Of a stretch of DNA of 64,000 nucleotides, positions 33,494 through 42,660 are shown one piece after another. The first letter of the stretch is position 1. Each line of letters begins with the position of its first letter. The notes under the pieces are model-generated. The model ran no database searches. It was given only the letters and a program-made list of their open reading frames with translations, and was not told where the DNA came from. The position numbers and the translations under genes are program-made. The DNA comes from Gemmatimonadaceae bacterium (GTDB taxonomy: Bacteria; Gemmatimonadota; Gemmatimonadetes; Gemmatimonadales; Gemmatimonadaceae): contig JADZCT010000041.1 in assembly GCA_020851455.1 (NCBI GenBank), positions 114,960-178,959 on the forward strand. Direction: 5' to 3'.

Positions 33494-35632
33494 TCAGGTA
33501 TATACCTTGCCGCCGCTGCCCGCGAGGCGCACAAGGCCGCCAGCCGGCTCGAACCGCCCGGCGTGTGTACGGCCGATAGCCTCGAGCCGCCTGACCAGAG
33601 ATTCCGCCCCGGTTGCGTCCACGAAGCGGTACGGCCCGCCCCTGAAGGGCGGGAACCCAATGCCGAATATGGCGGCAACGTCGCCGTCGCGCGGCTGCCG
33701 CACCACGCCCTCGTCGAGCACGCGCATCGCCTCGTTCACCATCGCGAGCGCGAGCCGCTCCTGAATCTCACCCTTCGACACGTTGGCAGCGCCGCCGCGG
33801 CGCTCCCGCAGGTCGTACACCGACGGATCCACCCCCTGGCGCTTGCCCTTCGAGTCGTACGCATAGAAGCCGTGCCTGTTCTTGCGGCCCAGCCGCCCGG
33901 AACCGAGCACGCGCTCCATCACGGATGACGGCTCGAGCCGCGCGCCGAACGCCTTGAGGAAGATCGCGCCGGACTTCGCGGCGATGTCGAGCCCCACTTC
34001 GTCGAGCAGCGTGATTGGCCCTACCGGAAATCCCCAGTCGAGCATTGCACCGTCTATGTCCTCGATCGCGACGCCTTCGTCGAAGAGCCGGCCCGCCTCA
34101 TTGAGGTACGGCGCGAGAATACGGTTCACGAAGAAGCCAGGGTTGTCGTGTACCACGACCGGCGTCTTCCCGATGCTCCTTCCGAACGCTACCGCCGTCG
34201 TGATCACCCAGGGCGCGGTTTGTGGCGTCACCACGATCTCGAGCAGCGGCATCCGGTGCGCGGGTGAGAAGAAATGCATGCCAATCACGCGCTCCGGACG
34301 CGCCGCGGCGCGGGCGATCTCAGCGATCGGGATCGTGCTCGTGTTCGTGGCGTAGATCGCATTTTCCCGCAACAGCGGCTCCACCTCGCGCAACACCTTC
34401 TGCTTGACCTCGAGGTCCTCGAACACAGCCTCGATCACCAGCGGCACGCCGTGGAATCCCTCGTATGACGTAGTCCCCGCGACGAGCGAAAGCTGGTCCT
34501 CATACTGCTGCCGCGTGACGTGGCGTTTCGTGAAGCGCTCGCGCAACGCGTCGCGCGCGGCCGCCAGGCCGTGGCCCACCTGCTCGCGCGACACGTCCTT
34601 GAGGCGTACGGCGATTCCGCTCTGCGCGCTCACCGCTGCGATCCCGGCTCCCATGAATCCCGCGCCAAGCACGGCCATCCGCGGGATGGCCATGGGAGCC
34701 GGACCGCCACCTTCCACGCCTGTATCCTTCTTGAGCGCGTTGGTGGCGAAAAAGACGTCAATCAGCTGGCGCGAAACGCGGGTCATCGCCATCTCGCCGA
34801 ACAGGCGCGACTCAGTGGCGAACCCCTGCCCGCGCGGAGCGTAGCCGGCAACCACAGCCTCGATTGCCGCGGGCAGCGCCGGGTAGTTGCCGCGCCCCTT
34901 CTGCGCAATCGTCGCGCGCGCTCGGCTGAGCACGATCGTACGGCCGAGCGGGTTGTTGCCGAGCAGCCGCGCCCCGATGCCAAGCCGCGGCGCGCGCCGG
35001 TTCATGCTGCCCATGGCCAGTTCCCGAGCGCGCCTGATTGCGACCGCCTTGAGAATGCTCGGGTGGACGACCTCCTCCGCGAGCCCCATCTGCACCGCCT
35101 TCCTCGCCCGGATGTGTTTCGCGCTCAGGATCATGTCGAGCGCGTTTGGCAAGCCCACGAAACGCGGCAGCCGCTGCGTTCCGCCAAGCCCGGGTATCAG
35201 CCCGAGCTGCGTCTCCGGCAGCGCGAGAACCGTCTTCGGGTGGTCGGTGACGATCCTGTACTGGCAGGCAAGCGCCAGTTCCAGGCCGCCCCCCATGCAT
35301 GCGCCGTGGATCGCGGCAACGACGTGGACGTGCGACTTCTCGAGGACGTCGAGCCGCGACTTGCCCTGGGCGCTTGCCTCCTGCGCCTGGGCCGCCGTCT
35401 TGTACGAGAGGAACTCGTCAATGTCGGCGCCCACGATGAACGAATCGGGCTTCCCGCTGATGATCACCACTGCGCCCGTCTTGTCGAGCGTGATGTCGCG
35501 CTCAATTGCGCTGAACACCGCGTCGAACTCCGCGATGATCGCCTGGGAGAGCTTGTTCACGGGCTCGCCCGGCAGGTCGAACGTGACGATCACGACGCCG
35601 TCGTCGTGCTCGACGGCAAAGGCGCCGCTCAT
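33494..35632 (-). CDS. fadJ: 3-hydroxyacyl-CoA dehydrogenase / enoyl-CoA hydratase (FadJ-type)
   Basis: A 712-residue trifunctional-type alpha subunit of beta-oxidation. The N-terminal crotonase domain has GACMGGGLELALA (oxyanion hole) and ETQLGLIPGLGGTQRLPR (catalytic Glu). The dehydrogenase part starts at AVLGAGFMGAGIAAVSA (about 312, NAD-binding), with the catalytic His in GMHFFSPAHRMPLLE and the HPF-like C-terminal domains. It hydrates enoyl-CoA and oxidises 3-hydroxyacyl-CoA to 3-ketoacyl-CoA for the thiolase next door. Its ATG at 35632 overlaps the upstream thiolase stop as ATGA, so the pair is coupled. FadJ is preferred over FadB by operon order (fadI-fadJ). Confidence 0.92.
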   Translation of the reverse strand: MSGAFAVEHDDGVVIVTFDLPGEPVNKLSQAIIAEFDAVFSAIERDITLDKTGAVVIISGKPDSFIVGADIDEFLSYKTAAQAQEASAQGKSRLDVLEKSHVHVVAAIHGACMGGGLELALACQYRIVTDHPKTVLALPETQLGLIPGLGGTQRLPRFVGLPNALDMILSAKHIRARKAVQMGLAEEVVHPSILKAVAIRRARELAMGSMNRRAPRLGIGARLLGNNPLGRTIVLSRARATIAQKGRGNYPALPAAIEAVVAGYAPRGQGFATESRLFGEMAMTRVSRQLIDVFFATNALKKDTGVEGGGPAPMAIPRMAVLGAGFMGAGIAAVSAQSGIAVRLKDVSREQVGHGLAAARDALRERFTKRHVTRQQYEDQLSLVAGTTSYEGFHGVPLVIEAVFEDLEVKQKVLREVEPLLRENAIYATNTSTIPIAEIARAAARPERVIGMHFFSPAHRMPLLEIVVTPQTAPWVITTAVAFGRSIGKTPVVVHDNPGFFVNRILAPYLNEAGRLFDEGVAIEDIDGAMLDWGFPVGPITLLDEVGLDIAAKSGAIFLKAFGARLEPSSVMERVLGSGRLGRKNRHGFYAYDSKGKRQGVDPSVYDLRERRGGAANVSKGEIQERLALAMVNEAMRVLDEGVVRQPRDGDVAAIFGIGFPPFRGGPYRFVDATGAESLVRRLEAIGRTHAGRFEPAGGLVRLAGSGGKVYT

Positions 35633-36933
35633 GCGCGCTCCACGACCATCGAGAAACCCAGCCCGCCCGCCGCGCAAACCGTCATGAGCCCGAACTGGCC
35701 GTCGCGCCGCCGCAGCTCGTTGGCGAGCGTCGTCGTGATTCGCGCGCCTGTGGCGCCAAACGGGTGGCCAAGCGCGATCGAGCCGCCCATCACGTTGAGG
35801 CGCGAGCGGTCAACCTCGCCCATCGGCCGGCTGAACCCGCCCCGGGCCGCCCATTCCTTCGACTCGAATCCCTGCAGGTTCGAGAGCACCTGCGCCGCAA
35901 AGGCCTCGTGCATCTCCACGAGGTCAATGTCCTTGAGCGTGAGCCCGGCGCGCTTCAGCGCCATCGGCGCGGCCAGCACGGGCGCCTGCAGAAGCTGTTC
36001 GCCGGGGTCAACTGCCGCGTACGCGTAGCTCCGGATGAACGCGATTGGCGTCATTCCAAGATCCTCAGCGCGCTGCTCGCTCATGAGCAGCACCGCCGCA
36101 CCACCGTCGGTGAGCGGCGACGAGTTCCCCGCCGTCACCGTGCCGTACTTGCGGTCGAAGACGGGCTTCAGGGCCGCAAGCTTCTCGAACGAGGTGTCCG
36201 CACGGATGCCGTTGTCGCTGGCCATCCCGCCGTCGTACGCCGGCGGCACATACACGGGCGCGATTTCCGCGACCAGGCGTCCGTCCGCGGTGCCGGCGGC
36301 CGCCCTGGTGTGCGACGCCAACGCGAACACGTCCTGGTCCTCGCGCGAAATGTGGTTGAGCTTGGCCATCTTGTCGGCCGACTGACCCATCGTCTCGCCG
36401 GTGGTCGGCTCGGCGATTGCCGGCGTGACGGGAATGAGGTCGCGCGGACGGATGCGCGCGAGTGCGCCCAGACGCGCACCGGCGCTCTTTGCCTTCGACG
36501 CCGCAACGAGGGCGTCGGCGAACTTCCTCGTATGCAGGATCGGCACCTGCGAAAGCGACTCCGCGCCCCCCGCGATCGCCACCTCCGCGTGCCCGAGCGC
36601 GATCTGGTCGGCGGCGTCGGTGATCGCCTGGTTGGCCGACGCGCATGCGCGGCTCACCGTCCATGCCTGCACGCTCTTCGGAAACAGCGGCATCAGCGAC
36701 ACTTCACGCGCTATGTTGGGCGCGAGGACCGAGTGCACTACCGTGCCAAAGGCAATCAGGTCCACCGAGGCAGGGTCTATGCCGGTGCGGAATACGAGGT
36801 CGCGCACCGCAAGTTTCCCAAGCCCGATTGCACTGATGTCTTTGAGCACCGTACCCGCCCTGGCGAACGGCGTTCGCACGCCGGCAATGATCGCAACGCG
36901 GCGGGCACTCACGGCGGAACTGACCGGGGACAT
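35629..36933 (-). CDS. fadI: Acetyl-CoA C-acyltransferase (thiolase, FadI-type)
   Basis: A 434-residue thiolase that cleaves 3-ketoacyl-CoA to acetyl-CoA and a shortened acyl-CoA. Catalytic residues are visible: nucleophile Cys in VSRACASANQ (about 90-100), His in MHEAFAAQ (about 360) and the second Cys in CAAGGLGFSM near the end, plus GHPFGATGAR. Length and the extended internal loop with MAKLNHISREDQD resemble FadI. It is the first gene of fadI-fadJ; the 92-bp divergent gap to glpD must hold both promoters, but I see no convincing box. Confidence 0.93.
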   Translation of the reverse strand: MSPVSSAVSARRVAIIAGVRTPFARAGTVLKDISAIGLGKLAVRDLVFRTGIDPASVDLIAFGTVVHSVLAPNIAREVSLMPLFPKSVQAWTVSRACASANQAITDAADQIALGHAEVAIAGGAESLSQVPILHTRKFADALVAASKAKSAGARLGALARIRPRDLIPVTPAIAEPTTGETMGQSADKMAKLNHISREDQDVFALASHTRAAAGTADGRLVAEIAPVYVPPAYDGGMASDNGIRADTSFEKLAALKPVFDRKYGTVTAGNSSPLTDGGAAVLLMSEQRAEDLGMTPIAFIRSYAYAAVDPGEQLLQAPVLAAPMALKRAGLTLKDIDLVEMHEAFAAQVLSNLQGFESKEWAARGGFSRPMGEVDRSRLNVMGGSIALGHPFGATGARITTTLANELRRRDGQFGLMTVCAAGGLGFSMVVERA

Positions 36934-37025
36934 TACGATGAATCTGGCTCACGGGGCCCTGCGCCGCGAGGGGAAGCGGGCCTCGAATCGTTGCCCCGTT
37001 CAGGTCGCCCTCCGATATTCACGTC

Positions 37026-38564
37026 GTGCCTTCCCGCAATGCCGACGCGCCCGCAATTGCCTGGCGCGATTCAGCGCTCGACCGCCTCCAGGCCTCGACT
37101 TTCGATGTCCTGATCGTTGGCGGCGGAATCACCGGCGCCGGCATCGCGCGCGACGCGGCCCTGCGCGGCCTCTCGGTCGCGCTCATCGAGGCAGATGACT
37201 TCGCCGGCGGCACGTCGAGCAGGTCGTCGCGACTCGTGCATGGAGGCGTGCGGTATCTCGAACACGCCTTCTTCCACCTGGTGTTCGAAGCCAGCCGGGA
37301 ACGTCGCACGCTCCTCCACATCGCGCCCCAGCTCGTCCATCCCCTCAGGTTCACATGGCCGGTATACCGTGGCGCCAGAATCCCGCGCTGGAAGCTCCAG
37401 GCAGGGCTCGGGCTTTACGACGCACTCGCGCTCTTCCGCAACGTGGGACGCCACCACGGCCTCTCCGCAGCGCGCGTGCTGGCCTCCGAGCCCGCGCTCG
37501 CCGGAGACGGCCTGAAGGGTGGCGCGCAGTACTGGGACGCCGCCACTGACGACGCAGGCCTCACGCTCGCCAACGTCCTCGACGCCCACTCGCACGGGGC
37601 CGCGGTCCTCAACCACGCCGAAGTCACGGGCCTCACCCGCGAGAGGGACGTCGCCAACGGCGCGACGGTCCGCGATGCCATCAGCGGCAAGGCAATCACG
37701 GTCCGCGCCAGCGCGGTCGTGAACGCAACGGGCCCGTGGACGGACGCCATTCGCCGAATGGAGGACCCGCTCGCAAAGCCGGCGGTGCTCGGCACCAAGG
37801 GCGTGCACATCGCCGTGCCCGCGCGCCGCGTTGGCAACCACGCGGCGATCACTATGATCTCCGCGGTGGATGGGCGCGTGATGTTCTGCCTCCCCGCCGG
37901 CGAGCAGACGATCGTCGGCACGACCGACACCGAGACCGATGCCCATCCCGCGGAAGTACGGGCCACGCGCGCCGATGTGGACTACCTGCTCCGCTCGGTA
38001 AACGCGTTTTTCCCGGCTGCGCAGCTTGGCCCGCGCGACGTCGTCGCCGCCTGGGCAGGAATCCGCCCGCTCGTTTCCGCCGGGAACAAGGGTGACCCGG
38101 CATCCGCGTCCCGTGAGCACCTCATCACATCGGGTCCGCTCGGGGTGATCGCGATCTCGGGCGGCAAACTCACCACCTACCGGCTCATCGCCGAGCAGAC
38201 CGTGGACCGTGTGCTCCAGCACCTTCGGATCGCCGGACGCAAGTGCACTACCGCGGAACGGCAGCTCCCTGCGCCCGACCGCCCCCCGGTCTTTGGCGCG
38301 CTCTTCGAGCCCATCGTCGAAGGCCAGGTATGGAACCTGGGCGACGCGGTGTGCGCGGTACAGCGCGAGTTTGCCTGCACGCTCACCGACATCATGGTGC
38401 GCCGCACCAAGGTCGCGTATGCCTCACGCGACCACGGGATTCCCTCGGCCCCGCGCGTTGCCGCGGCCGTCGCGAGGCACGTCGGCTGGGACGAAGCCGA
38501 GTGCGCACGGCAGGTTGAAGCGTACCGGAGCGAAGTCGCCCGGCTCTTCACGATTGATTCCTGA
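37026..38564 (+). CDS. glpD: Glycerol-3-phosphate dehydrogenase (FAD-dependent)
   Basis: A 512-residue flavoenzyme of the GlpD family that oxidises glycerol 3-phosphate to dihydroxyacetone phosphate and passes electrons to quinone at the membrane. The FAD motif VGGGITGAGIARDAALRG (from about 31) is followed by GGTSSRSSRLVHGGVRYLE, typical of GlpD. The middle has GAQYWDAATDDAGLT and NATGPWTD, and the C-terminal domain starts near 390. The GTG start at 37026 has no strong ribosome binding site. It is divergent from fadI, consistent with shared lipid and glycerol catabolism. Confidence 0.92.
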   Translation: MPSRNADAPAIAWRDSALDRLQASTFDVLIVGGGITGAGIARDAALRGLSVALIEADDFAGGTSSRSSRLVHGGVRYLEHAFFHLVFEASRERRTLLHIAPQLVHPLRFTWPVYRGARIPRWKLQAGLGLYDALALFRNVGRHHGLSAARVLASEPALAGDGLKGGAQYWDAATDDAGLTLANVLDAHSHGAAVLNHAEVTGLTRERDVANGATVRDAISGKAITVRASAVVNATGPWTDAIRRMEDPLAKPAVLGTKGVHIAVPARRVGNHAAITMISAVDGRVMFCLPAGEQTIVGTTDTETDAHPAEVRATRADVDYLLRSVNAFFPAAQLGPRDVVAAWAGIRPLVSAGNKGDPASASREHLITSGPLGVIAISGGKLTTYRLIAEQTVDRVLQHLRIAGRKCTTAERQLPAPDRPPVFGALFEPIVEGQVWNLGDAVCAVQREFACTLTDIMVRRTKVAYASRDHGIPSAPRVAAAVARHVGWDEAECARQVEAYRSEVARLFTIDS

Positions 38565-38596
38565 CCCCGGGGCCTGCTGGATCGTCCTTGAAGACG

Positions 38597-39232
38597 ATGT
38601 CCAGCACCCGCTCCTTTCGCACGGCGCTCCTGGTTGCACCGTGCGTCGCCTTGTCGGCAGCCCCGTCTCAGTCGCTTCGTGGATCCAGGGAGTCCGTCGA
38701 ACGCCAGCATGGCGTTGCGGTCTCGAACGACTTCACCTTCCTGGTGAACGCCAGCGACGTTGCCCGCTTCGTGCGGCTCGGCCTCCTCGTCCGCGTGAAA
38801 GCAAGCGCTGGCGTTGATCTGGCGGGGGTCTCGCATCCCTATGCCCGCCCGGCCACCCGCCTGTTCGTACAGCGGCTCGGCGCGCAGCATCGCGCCGCCT
38901 GCGGCGAACCGCTCACGGTCACCAGCCTCACGCGCCCCAGCAACAGCCAGCCGGCGAACGCGTCCGGCGAGTCCGTTCACCCTACAGGGATGGCGGTTGA
39001 CCTCCGGGTGAGCTCGGTGGCGAAGTGCCGGCAGTGGCTCGACCGCGTGCTCCTCTCACTGGAACGAACCGGCGTGATCGAGGCCACGCGGGAGCACCGC
39101 CCGCCGCATTACCACGTGGCGGTCTTTCCGCAGCGCTATACGGCTTACGTTCGCGGACTCGCCACGCGCTCCGTGGCCGCCGACATCATGGCGTCGGGGG
39201 ACGACGGCAGCGGGACCGGCGGCGCCCCCTAG
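38597..39232 (+). CDS. Exported DUF5715 / M15-like protein
   Basis: A 211-residue protein with a signal peptide (LLVAPCVALSAAPSQS) and a C-terminal domain resembling LAS-type metallopeptidases: SVHPTGMAVDLR (His ... Asp, zinc ligands) and HYHVAVFP (third His). These are the marks of M15-like DD-peptidases or of DUF5715. The middle (LTVTSLTRPSN) fits the same fold. It would act on peptidoglycan in the periplasm, but activity is inferred from ligand spacing only. I used the ATG at 38597; a TTG nine bases earlier is an alternative. Its TAG stop is read on both strands, overlapping greA by four bases. Confidence 0.72.
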   Translation: MSSTRSFRTALLVAPCVALSAAPSQSLRGSRESVERQHGVAVSNDFTFLVNASDVARFVRLGLLVRVKASAGVDLAGVSHPYARPATRLFVQRLGAQHRAACGEPLTVTSLTRPSNSQPANASGESVHPTGMAVDLRVSSVAKCRQWLDRVLLSLERTGVIEATREHRPPHYHVAVFPQRYTAYVRGLATRSVAADIMASGDDGSGTGGAP

Positions 39233-39708
39233 GACTCCGCAGGAGCGTCGTGGATCGTCACCAGGTCCACGATCTTCAGCCTGCGGGTGCGAGCTGGCAG
39301 TTTCAGGAGCACGAGGTCGCCCGCCTTCTTGCCGAGCATCGCACGGCCGATCGGCGACGCCATCGTTACATGATTGTCCTCCAGCTCCAGCGCGTCGCCA
39401 AACACGAAGTGATACGTCTCTTCTTCGTTCGTGTCCTGATCCTGGACCGTCACTTTCGAGCCAAGGCCCACCGACCCGGCCGGGATCTGCGATATGTCTA
39501 TTGACGACAACCGCGCAAGGCGCTCGCCGAGCTGGCCCAGCCGCGCCTGGACGAACTTCTGGCGCTCGAGCGCCTCCTTGTACTCGGAGTTCTCGCGCAG
39601 GTCGCCCATCTCGACGGCGCGCCGGATCTCAGCCGGCAGCGTCACGTTGAGTTCGTATCGCAGCTTGTCGGCTTCCTCGTTGAGCTTCTGCTTGAGAGCC
39701 TCGATCAT
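39229..39708 (-). CDS. greA: Transcription elongation factor GreA
   Basis: A 159-residue Gre factor that rescues backtracked RNA polymerase by stimulating transcript cleavage. The N-terminal coiled coil (ALKQKLNEEADKLRYELN) carries the acidic tip EMGDLRENSEYKEA. The C-terminal FKBP-like domain has VGLGSKVTVQDQDTNEEETY and ASPIGRAMLGKKAGDLV. The ATG at 39708 has no clear ribosome binding site. Upstream on the same strand a promoter-like pair and an intrinsic-terminator-like hairpin lie in the leader, so expression may be attenuated. It overlaps the convergent DUF5715 gene by four bases. Confidence 0.93.
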   Translation of the reverse strand: MIEALKQKLNEEADKLRYELNVTLPAEIRRAVEMGDLRENSEYKEALERQKFVQARLGQLGERLARLSSIDISQIPAGSVGLGSKVTVQDQDTNEEETYHFVFGDALELEDNHVTMASPIGRAMLGKKAGDLVLLKLPARTRRLKIVDLVTIHDAPAES

Positions 39709-39733
39709 GATCGTCGGCGAGTGGGAGGGGCAG

Positions 39734-39773
39734 AAAAATTGCGCGCCCGGCTCGTCCACTCTCGACCGGGCGC
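39734..39773 (-). terminator. Intrinsic-terminator-like hairpin in the greA leader
   Basis: In minus-strand sense, GCGCCCGG-TCG pairs with CGA-(G)-CCGGGCGC (plus-strand 39743-39773). This gives an 11-bp, G+C-rich stem with one bulged G and an 8-nt loop. Nine bases later comes the run GCAATTTTT (39742-39734). The greA start codon is only 25 bp beyond the T-run, leaving no room for a promoter in between. Transcripts for greA must therefore read through it. It may also end transcripts of the upstream cardiolipin synthase gene. Confidence 0.6.
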
Positions 39774-39788
39774 CTTCGCTATCCGATA

Positions 39789-39816
39789 AAGATAGCCGCC
39801 CGGTCCGGCTCGGCAA
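39789..39816 (-). promoter_or_regulatory. Candidate greA promoter
   Basis: In minus-strand sense, TTGCCG (39816-39811), a 16-bp spacer and TATCTT (39794-39789) lie about 80-105 bp before the greA start and upstream of the terminator-like hairpin. Each box matches four of six consensus bases. The -10 box overlaps a small inverted repeat, GCTATC ... GATAGC (39778-39796). Confidence 0.35.
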
Positions 39817-39858
39817 CCGCTGGCGCTGCGCCCCGCGCCTGAGCGAGCCCCGGACGCG

Positions 39859-41313
39859 TCAGAGATACGGCGTAAACAACCGCGTGACGCCGTCGCGCAG
39901 CTGCACCGGCAGGCTCCGGCTGTTCACGTCGCGCAGTGACACCTGACGTGACGCCGCTATCCGCGCGTCAACCAGCGACGCCAGCGACGCGGCAAGCGGG
40001 CGGTCGTAGCATTCCACGTTGAACTCGAAGTTGAGCCGCAGGCTGCGCGGATCCCAGTTCGACGTCCCGATCAGCGTCCACCTCTCGTCAACCACGAACA
40101 GCTTGGAATGGTCAAACGGCGGCGGAGTGAGGTGGATTCGGCACCCGTGCTCGAGCACCTGCCACCACTGCGCCACTGACGCCCAGTGCACAAAGGGCAG
40201 GTTGTTCTTCGACGGGAGCACGATGTCCACCGCCACCCCGCGCATCACCGCAACGTTAAGCGCCGAGATGACCGGCTGGTCCGGGAGAAAATACGGCGTC
40301 ATGATCCGCACCGACCGCCGCGCCGCGCCAAGCGCCGCAAGGATCGTCCAGCGCAGCTTTCCGAAATCCTCGTCGGGGCCGTCAACCACGCTTCGCGCGA
40401 GCACGCCTCCCGCAGCGTCGAGGCGCGGGAACCATGCCTCGCCCCGCAGCGCTTCGCGCGCCGAGAAGAGCCAGTCGTCGGCGAACGCCTCCTGCAACTG
40501 CGCCACGATCGGCCCGCGCAGCCGGAAATGGATATCCTGAACCGGACTCCGCGGGTTGCGGCCCAGCCAGTGCCCCACGCGGATGTTCATTCCGCCGGTG
40601 AAGCCAAGGCCGCCGTCAACGACCATGATCTTCCGGTGGTTACGGAGGTTGATCGCGGAGAGCTTCCACGGATACGTGGGAAGGTGTCGCGCATGGGGGA
40701 TGCCGCGCTGGCGAAGCGCGTTGAGAATGGACGGCCATGAATACCGAGACCCGGTTCCATCAATCAGCACGCGGACCTCGACCCCTCGCTTCACCGCCGC
40801 GCCAAGGGCATCGGCGAACTCGAGGCCCACGGAATCGCGGTCGAAGATGTACGTGACGAGCGTGATCGAGCGCTTCGCCGACGCGATCGCCTCGAGCATC
40901 GCGGGGTAGGCGGCATCGCCGTTGACGAGCGTCTCGATCATGTTTCCTGGCGCAAGCGGCCGTCCTGAGACGCGCGCCACCGCCGCGGCGAGCGGAACGA
41001 GGTGCGTTGCGTCCTCAGGCAACTGCTCCTCGAGCAGCTCCGGCGGACACGCGAACGTACCGGACTCCGACTGGTACCGCTCCATGCCGCCGCGCAGCAG
41101 CACTGCCTCGCGCTTGATGCGGTTGACGCCCAGGATCAGGTACAGTGCCGGCCCGACGACGGGAGCGAGCCAGATGAAACCGAGCCACGCGACGACGGCA
41201 CGGGAGTCGCGCTTGTAAAGCAGCGCGTGGCCCGTCGCGAGCACGGCAAGCAGCACCGCCAGCGCCTGCGCGATGACGTGCCACTCGGACGTGAACTGCC
41301 ATGCTCCGGACAT
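39859..41313 (-). CDS. cls: Cardiolipin synthase (phospholipase D family)
   Basis: A 484-residue membrane enzyme that joins phosphatidylglycerol molecules (or PG with PE) to make cardiolipin. Two N-terminal transmembrane helices (about 12-32 and 40-62) with the PLDc_N pattern precede two phospholipase-D domains. The first HKD motif is in RNHRKIMVVD, followed by GFTGGMN; the second is DHSKLFVVDERW, followed by IGTSNWDPRSL. Both active sites are intact, and the C-terminus ends LFTPYL as in ClsA. The start ATG at 41313 was chosen because GGTGGAGG is five bases upstream. It is downstream of the deoxyhypusine-synthase-like gene. Confidence 0.92.
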   Translation of the reverse strand: MSGAWQFTSEWHVIAQALAVLLAVLATGHALLYKRDSRAVVAWLGFIWLAPVVGPALYLILGVNRIKREAVLLRGGMERYQSESGTFACPPELLEEQLPEDATHLVPLAAAVARVSGRPLAPGNMIETLVNGDAAYPAMLEAIASAKRSITLVTYIFDRDSVGLEFADALGAAVKRGVEVRVLIDGTGSRYSWPSILNALRQRGIPHARHLPTYPWKLSAINLRNHRKIMVVDGGLGFTGGMNIRVGHWLGRNPRSPVQDIHFRLRGPIVAQLQEAFADDWLFSAREALRGEAWFPRLDAAGGVLARSVVDGPDEDFGKLRWTILAALGAARRSVRIMTPYFLPDQPVISALNVAVMRGVAVDIVLPSKNNLPFVHWASVAQWWQVLEHGCRIHLTPPPFDHSKLFVVDERWTLIGTSNWDPRSLRLNFEFNVECYDRPLAASLASLVDARIAASRQVSLRDVNSRSLPVQLRDGVTRLFTPYL

Positions 41314-41373
41314 CCGCGCCTCCACCTCTCTTGCGGGAGATCGAGCCGTGCAGTGCCGCTGGCGCCCAGCAGG

Positions 41374-42621
41374 TCAGCCGTTGGCTCTGCGGTACTCCTC
41401 TGTGAGGTTCGCGAGCAACAGCGCCCGCTTATCATAGAGCCGCTTGGGCACCCGAGGCTGCCGCCTGGCCAGCGCGTAGCTCGTGATGAGCGGCAGAGCG
41501 ATGGTCGTGTCCACGTAGCACACTACTGCGTCCGGCAGCCGGTCGGGGTCAATCTTGCCCCAGCTCACCGCCTCCGACGGCGTCGCGCCCGAGAGGCCAC
41601 CCGTGTCGGGGCGCGCGTCGGTCACCTGCAGGAAGTAATCGTGCCCTTTCTCGTCAATGCCGAGCACTTCCTGGATCTGTGGCTCGGTCTGCAGCGCGAA
41701 GTTCTTCGGACTTCCGCCGCCCATGATCATCACCCCGCTCCGGCCCGCCTTCCTCCGCCCCACGCCCCTCTTTGCGCCGAGCACGATCGCCGCCGTCTCG
41801 TTCACGTCCTGGTTCGGGTCAATGATGCACCTGCCGCCCTCGAGCGCGAGCGCGGCCACGTTCATCCCGATGCTCGAGTCGCCCGGCGACGGGCTGTACA
41901 CCGGCACTCCATACCGGTACGCGGTAGCCAGCAGCGACTTGTCTTCCACGCCCAGCACCCGCGCACGCTCGTCCACGTACTTGCCGCAAAGCCAGTGGAA
42001 CTCGGCGCTCGACATCGTGCGCTGGAACTCCTGCCCGCGCAGCACCTGACGGAAGAATGCGTCGGTCGAGAGCAGCACGTCGTAGTCGAAGAAGATGTCG
42101 TAGATGCGAACCACGCCTTCCTCGCGCAGCGCTATGTCGCTCACCGTCGCGTTGCCCCGGTGCATCGCCAGTCCAAGCCCGAAGTGCGTGTCGTGGTAGA
42201 GGTTCGCGCCGGTCGAGATGACCCAGTCAATGAATCCGGCCTCGATGAGCGGAATGATGCAGCTCATCCCGAGCCCTGCCGGGGTGAGCGCACCGGTGAG
42301 CGTCAGGCCGATAGTCGTGCCGTCGTCGAGCATCTTCTCTGCGTATAGCTGCGCCGCGTCCCGCAACCGCCCGGCGTTGTACGCCTGGAATGTGCCCTCG
42401 ATGAGTTCCGCCACCGTTTCGTTGCCGTCAATCCGTCGTGGCGCGATCCGCGCGCCGCGCAGGTACCGGCTTCTCTCCGCGGCCAGGTGCTTCACCCCCT
42501 TGGCCTCGCGCGCCTCTGCCGCTTTCTTCTGTGCCGCCTTCGGCCCGGCAGGGCTTGCGCGCTTTACCGCCGCCTTTCGCGGCGCCGCCGCTGTCTTGCG
42601 CTTCCGGTCTTTGCTGGCCAT
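41374..42621 (-). CDS. Deoxyhypusine-synthase-like enzyme
   Basis: A 415-residue protein of the deoxyhypusine synthase family. In eukaryotes and archaea the family transfers an aminobutyl group from spermidine to a lysine of eIF5A. The catalytic-lysine motif is kept as [12 protein letters not shown], and the NAD/spermidine site as [18 protein letters not shown]. The first ~45 residues are a Lys/Ala-rich tail ([22 protein letters not shown]) not found in the eukaryotic enzyme. Bacteria lack eIF5A hypusination, so bacterial members are thought to make polyamines such as homospermidine or guanidino-polyamines. Which one cannot be told here. It is upstream of cls and downstream of the LOG gene, all minus strand, with 40-60 bp gaps. 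Confidence 0.82.
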   Translation of the reverse strand: MASKDRKRKTAAAPRKAAVKRASPAGPKAAQKKAAEAREAKGVKHLAAERSRYLRGARIAPRRIDGNETVAELIEGTFQAYNAGRLRDAAQLYAEKMLDDGTTIGLTLTGALTPAGLGMSCIIPLIEAGFIDWVISTGANLYHDTHFGLGLAMHRGNATVSDIALREEGVVRIYDIFFDYDVLLSTDAFFRQVLRGQEFQRTMSSAEFHWLCGKYVDERARVLGVEDKSLLATAYRYGVPVYSPSPGDSSIGMNVAALALEGGRCIIDPNQDVNETAAIVLGAKRGVGRRKAGRSGVMIMGGGSPKNFALQTEPQIQEVLGIDEKGHDYFLQVTDARPDTGGLSGATPSEAVSWGKIDPDRLPDAVVCYVDTTIALPLITSYALARRQPRVPKRLYDKRALLLANLTEEYRRANG

Positions 42622-42660
42622 CGCTGGTCGCCGTCCCCGTTTCGTTGTGTTCGTCCCTGC

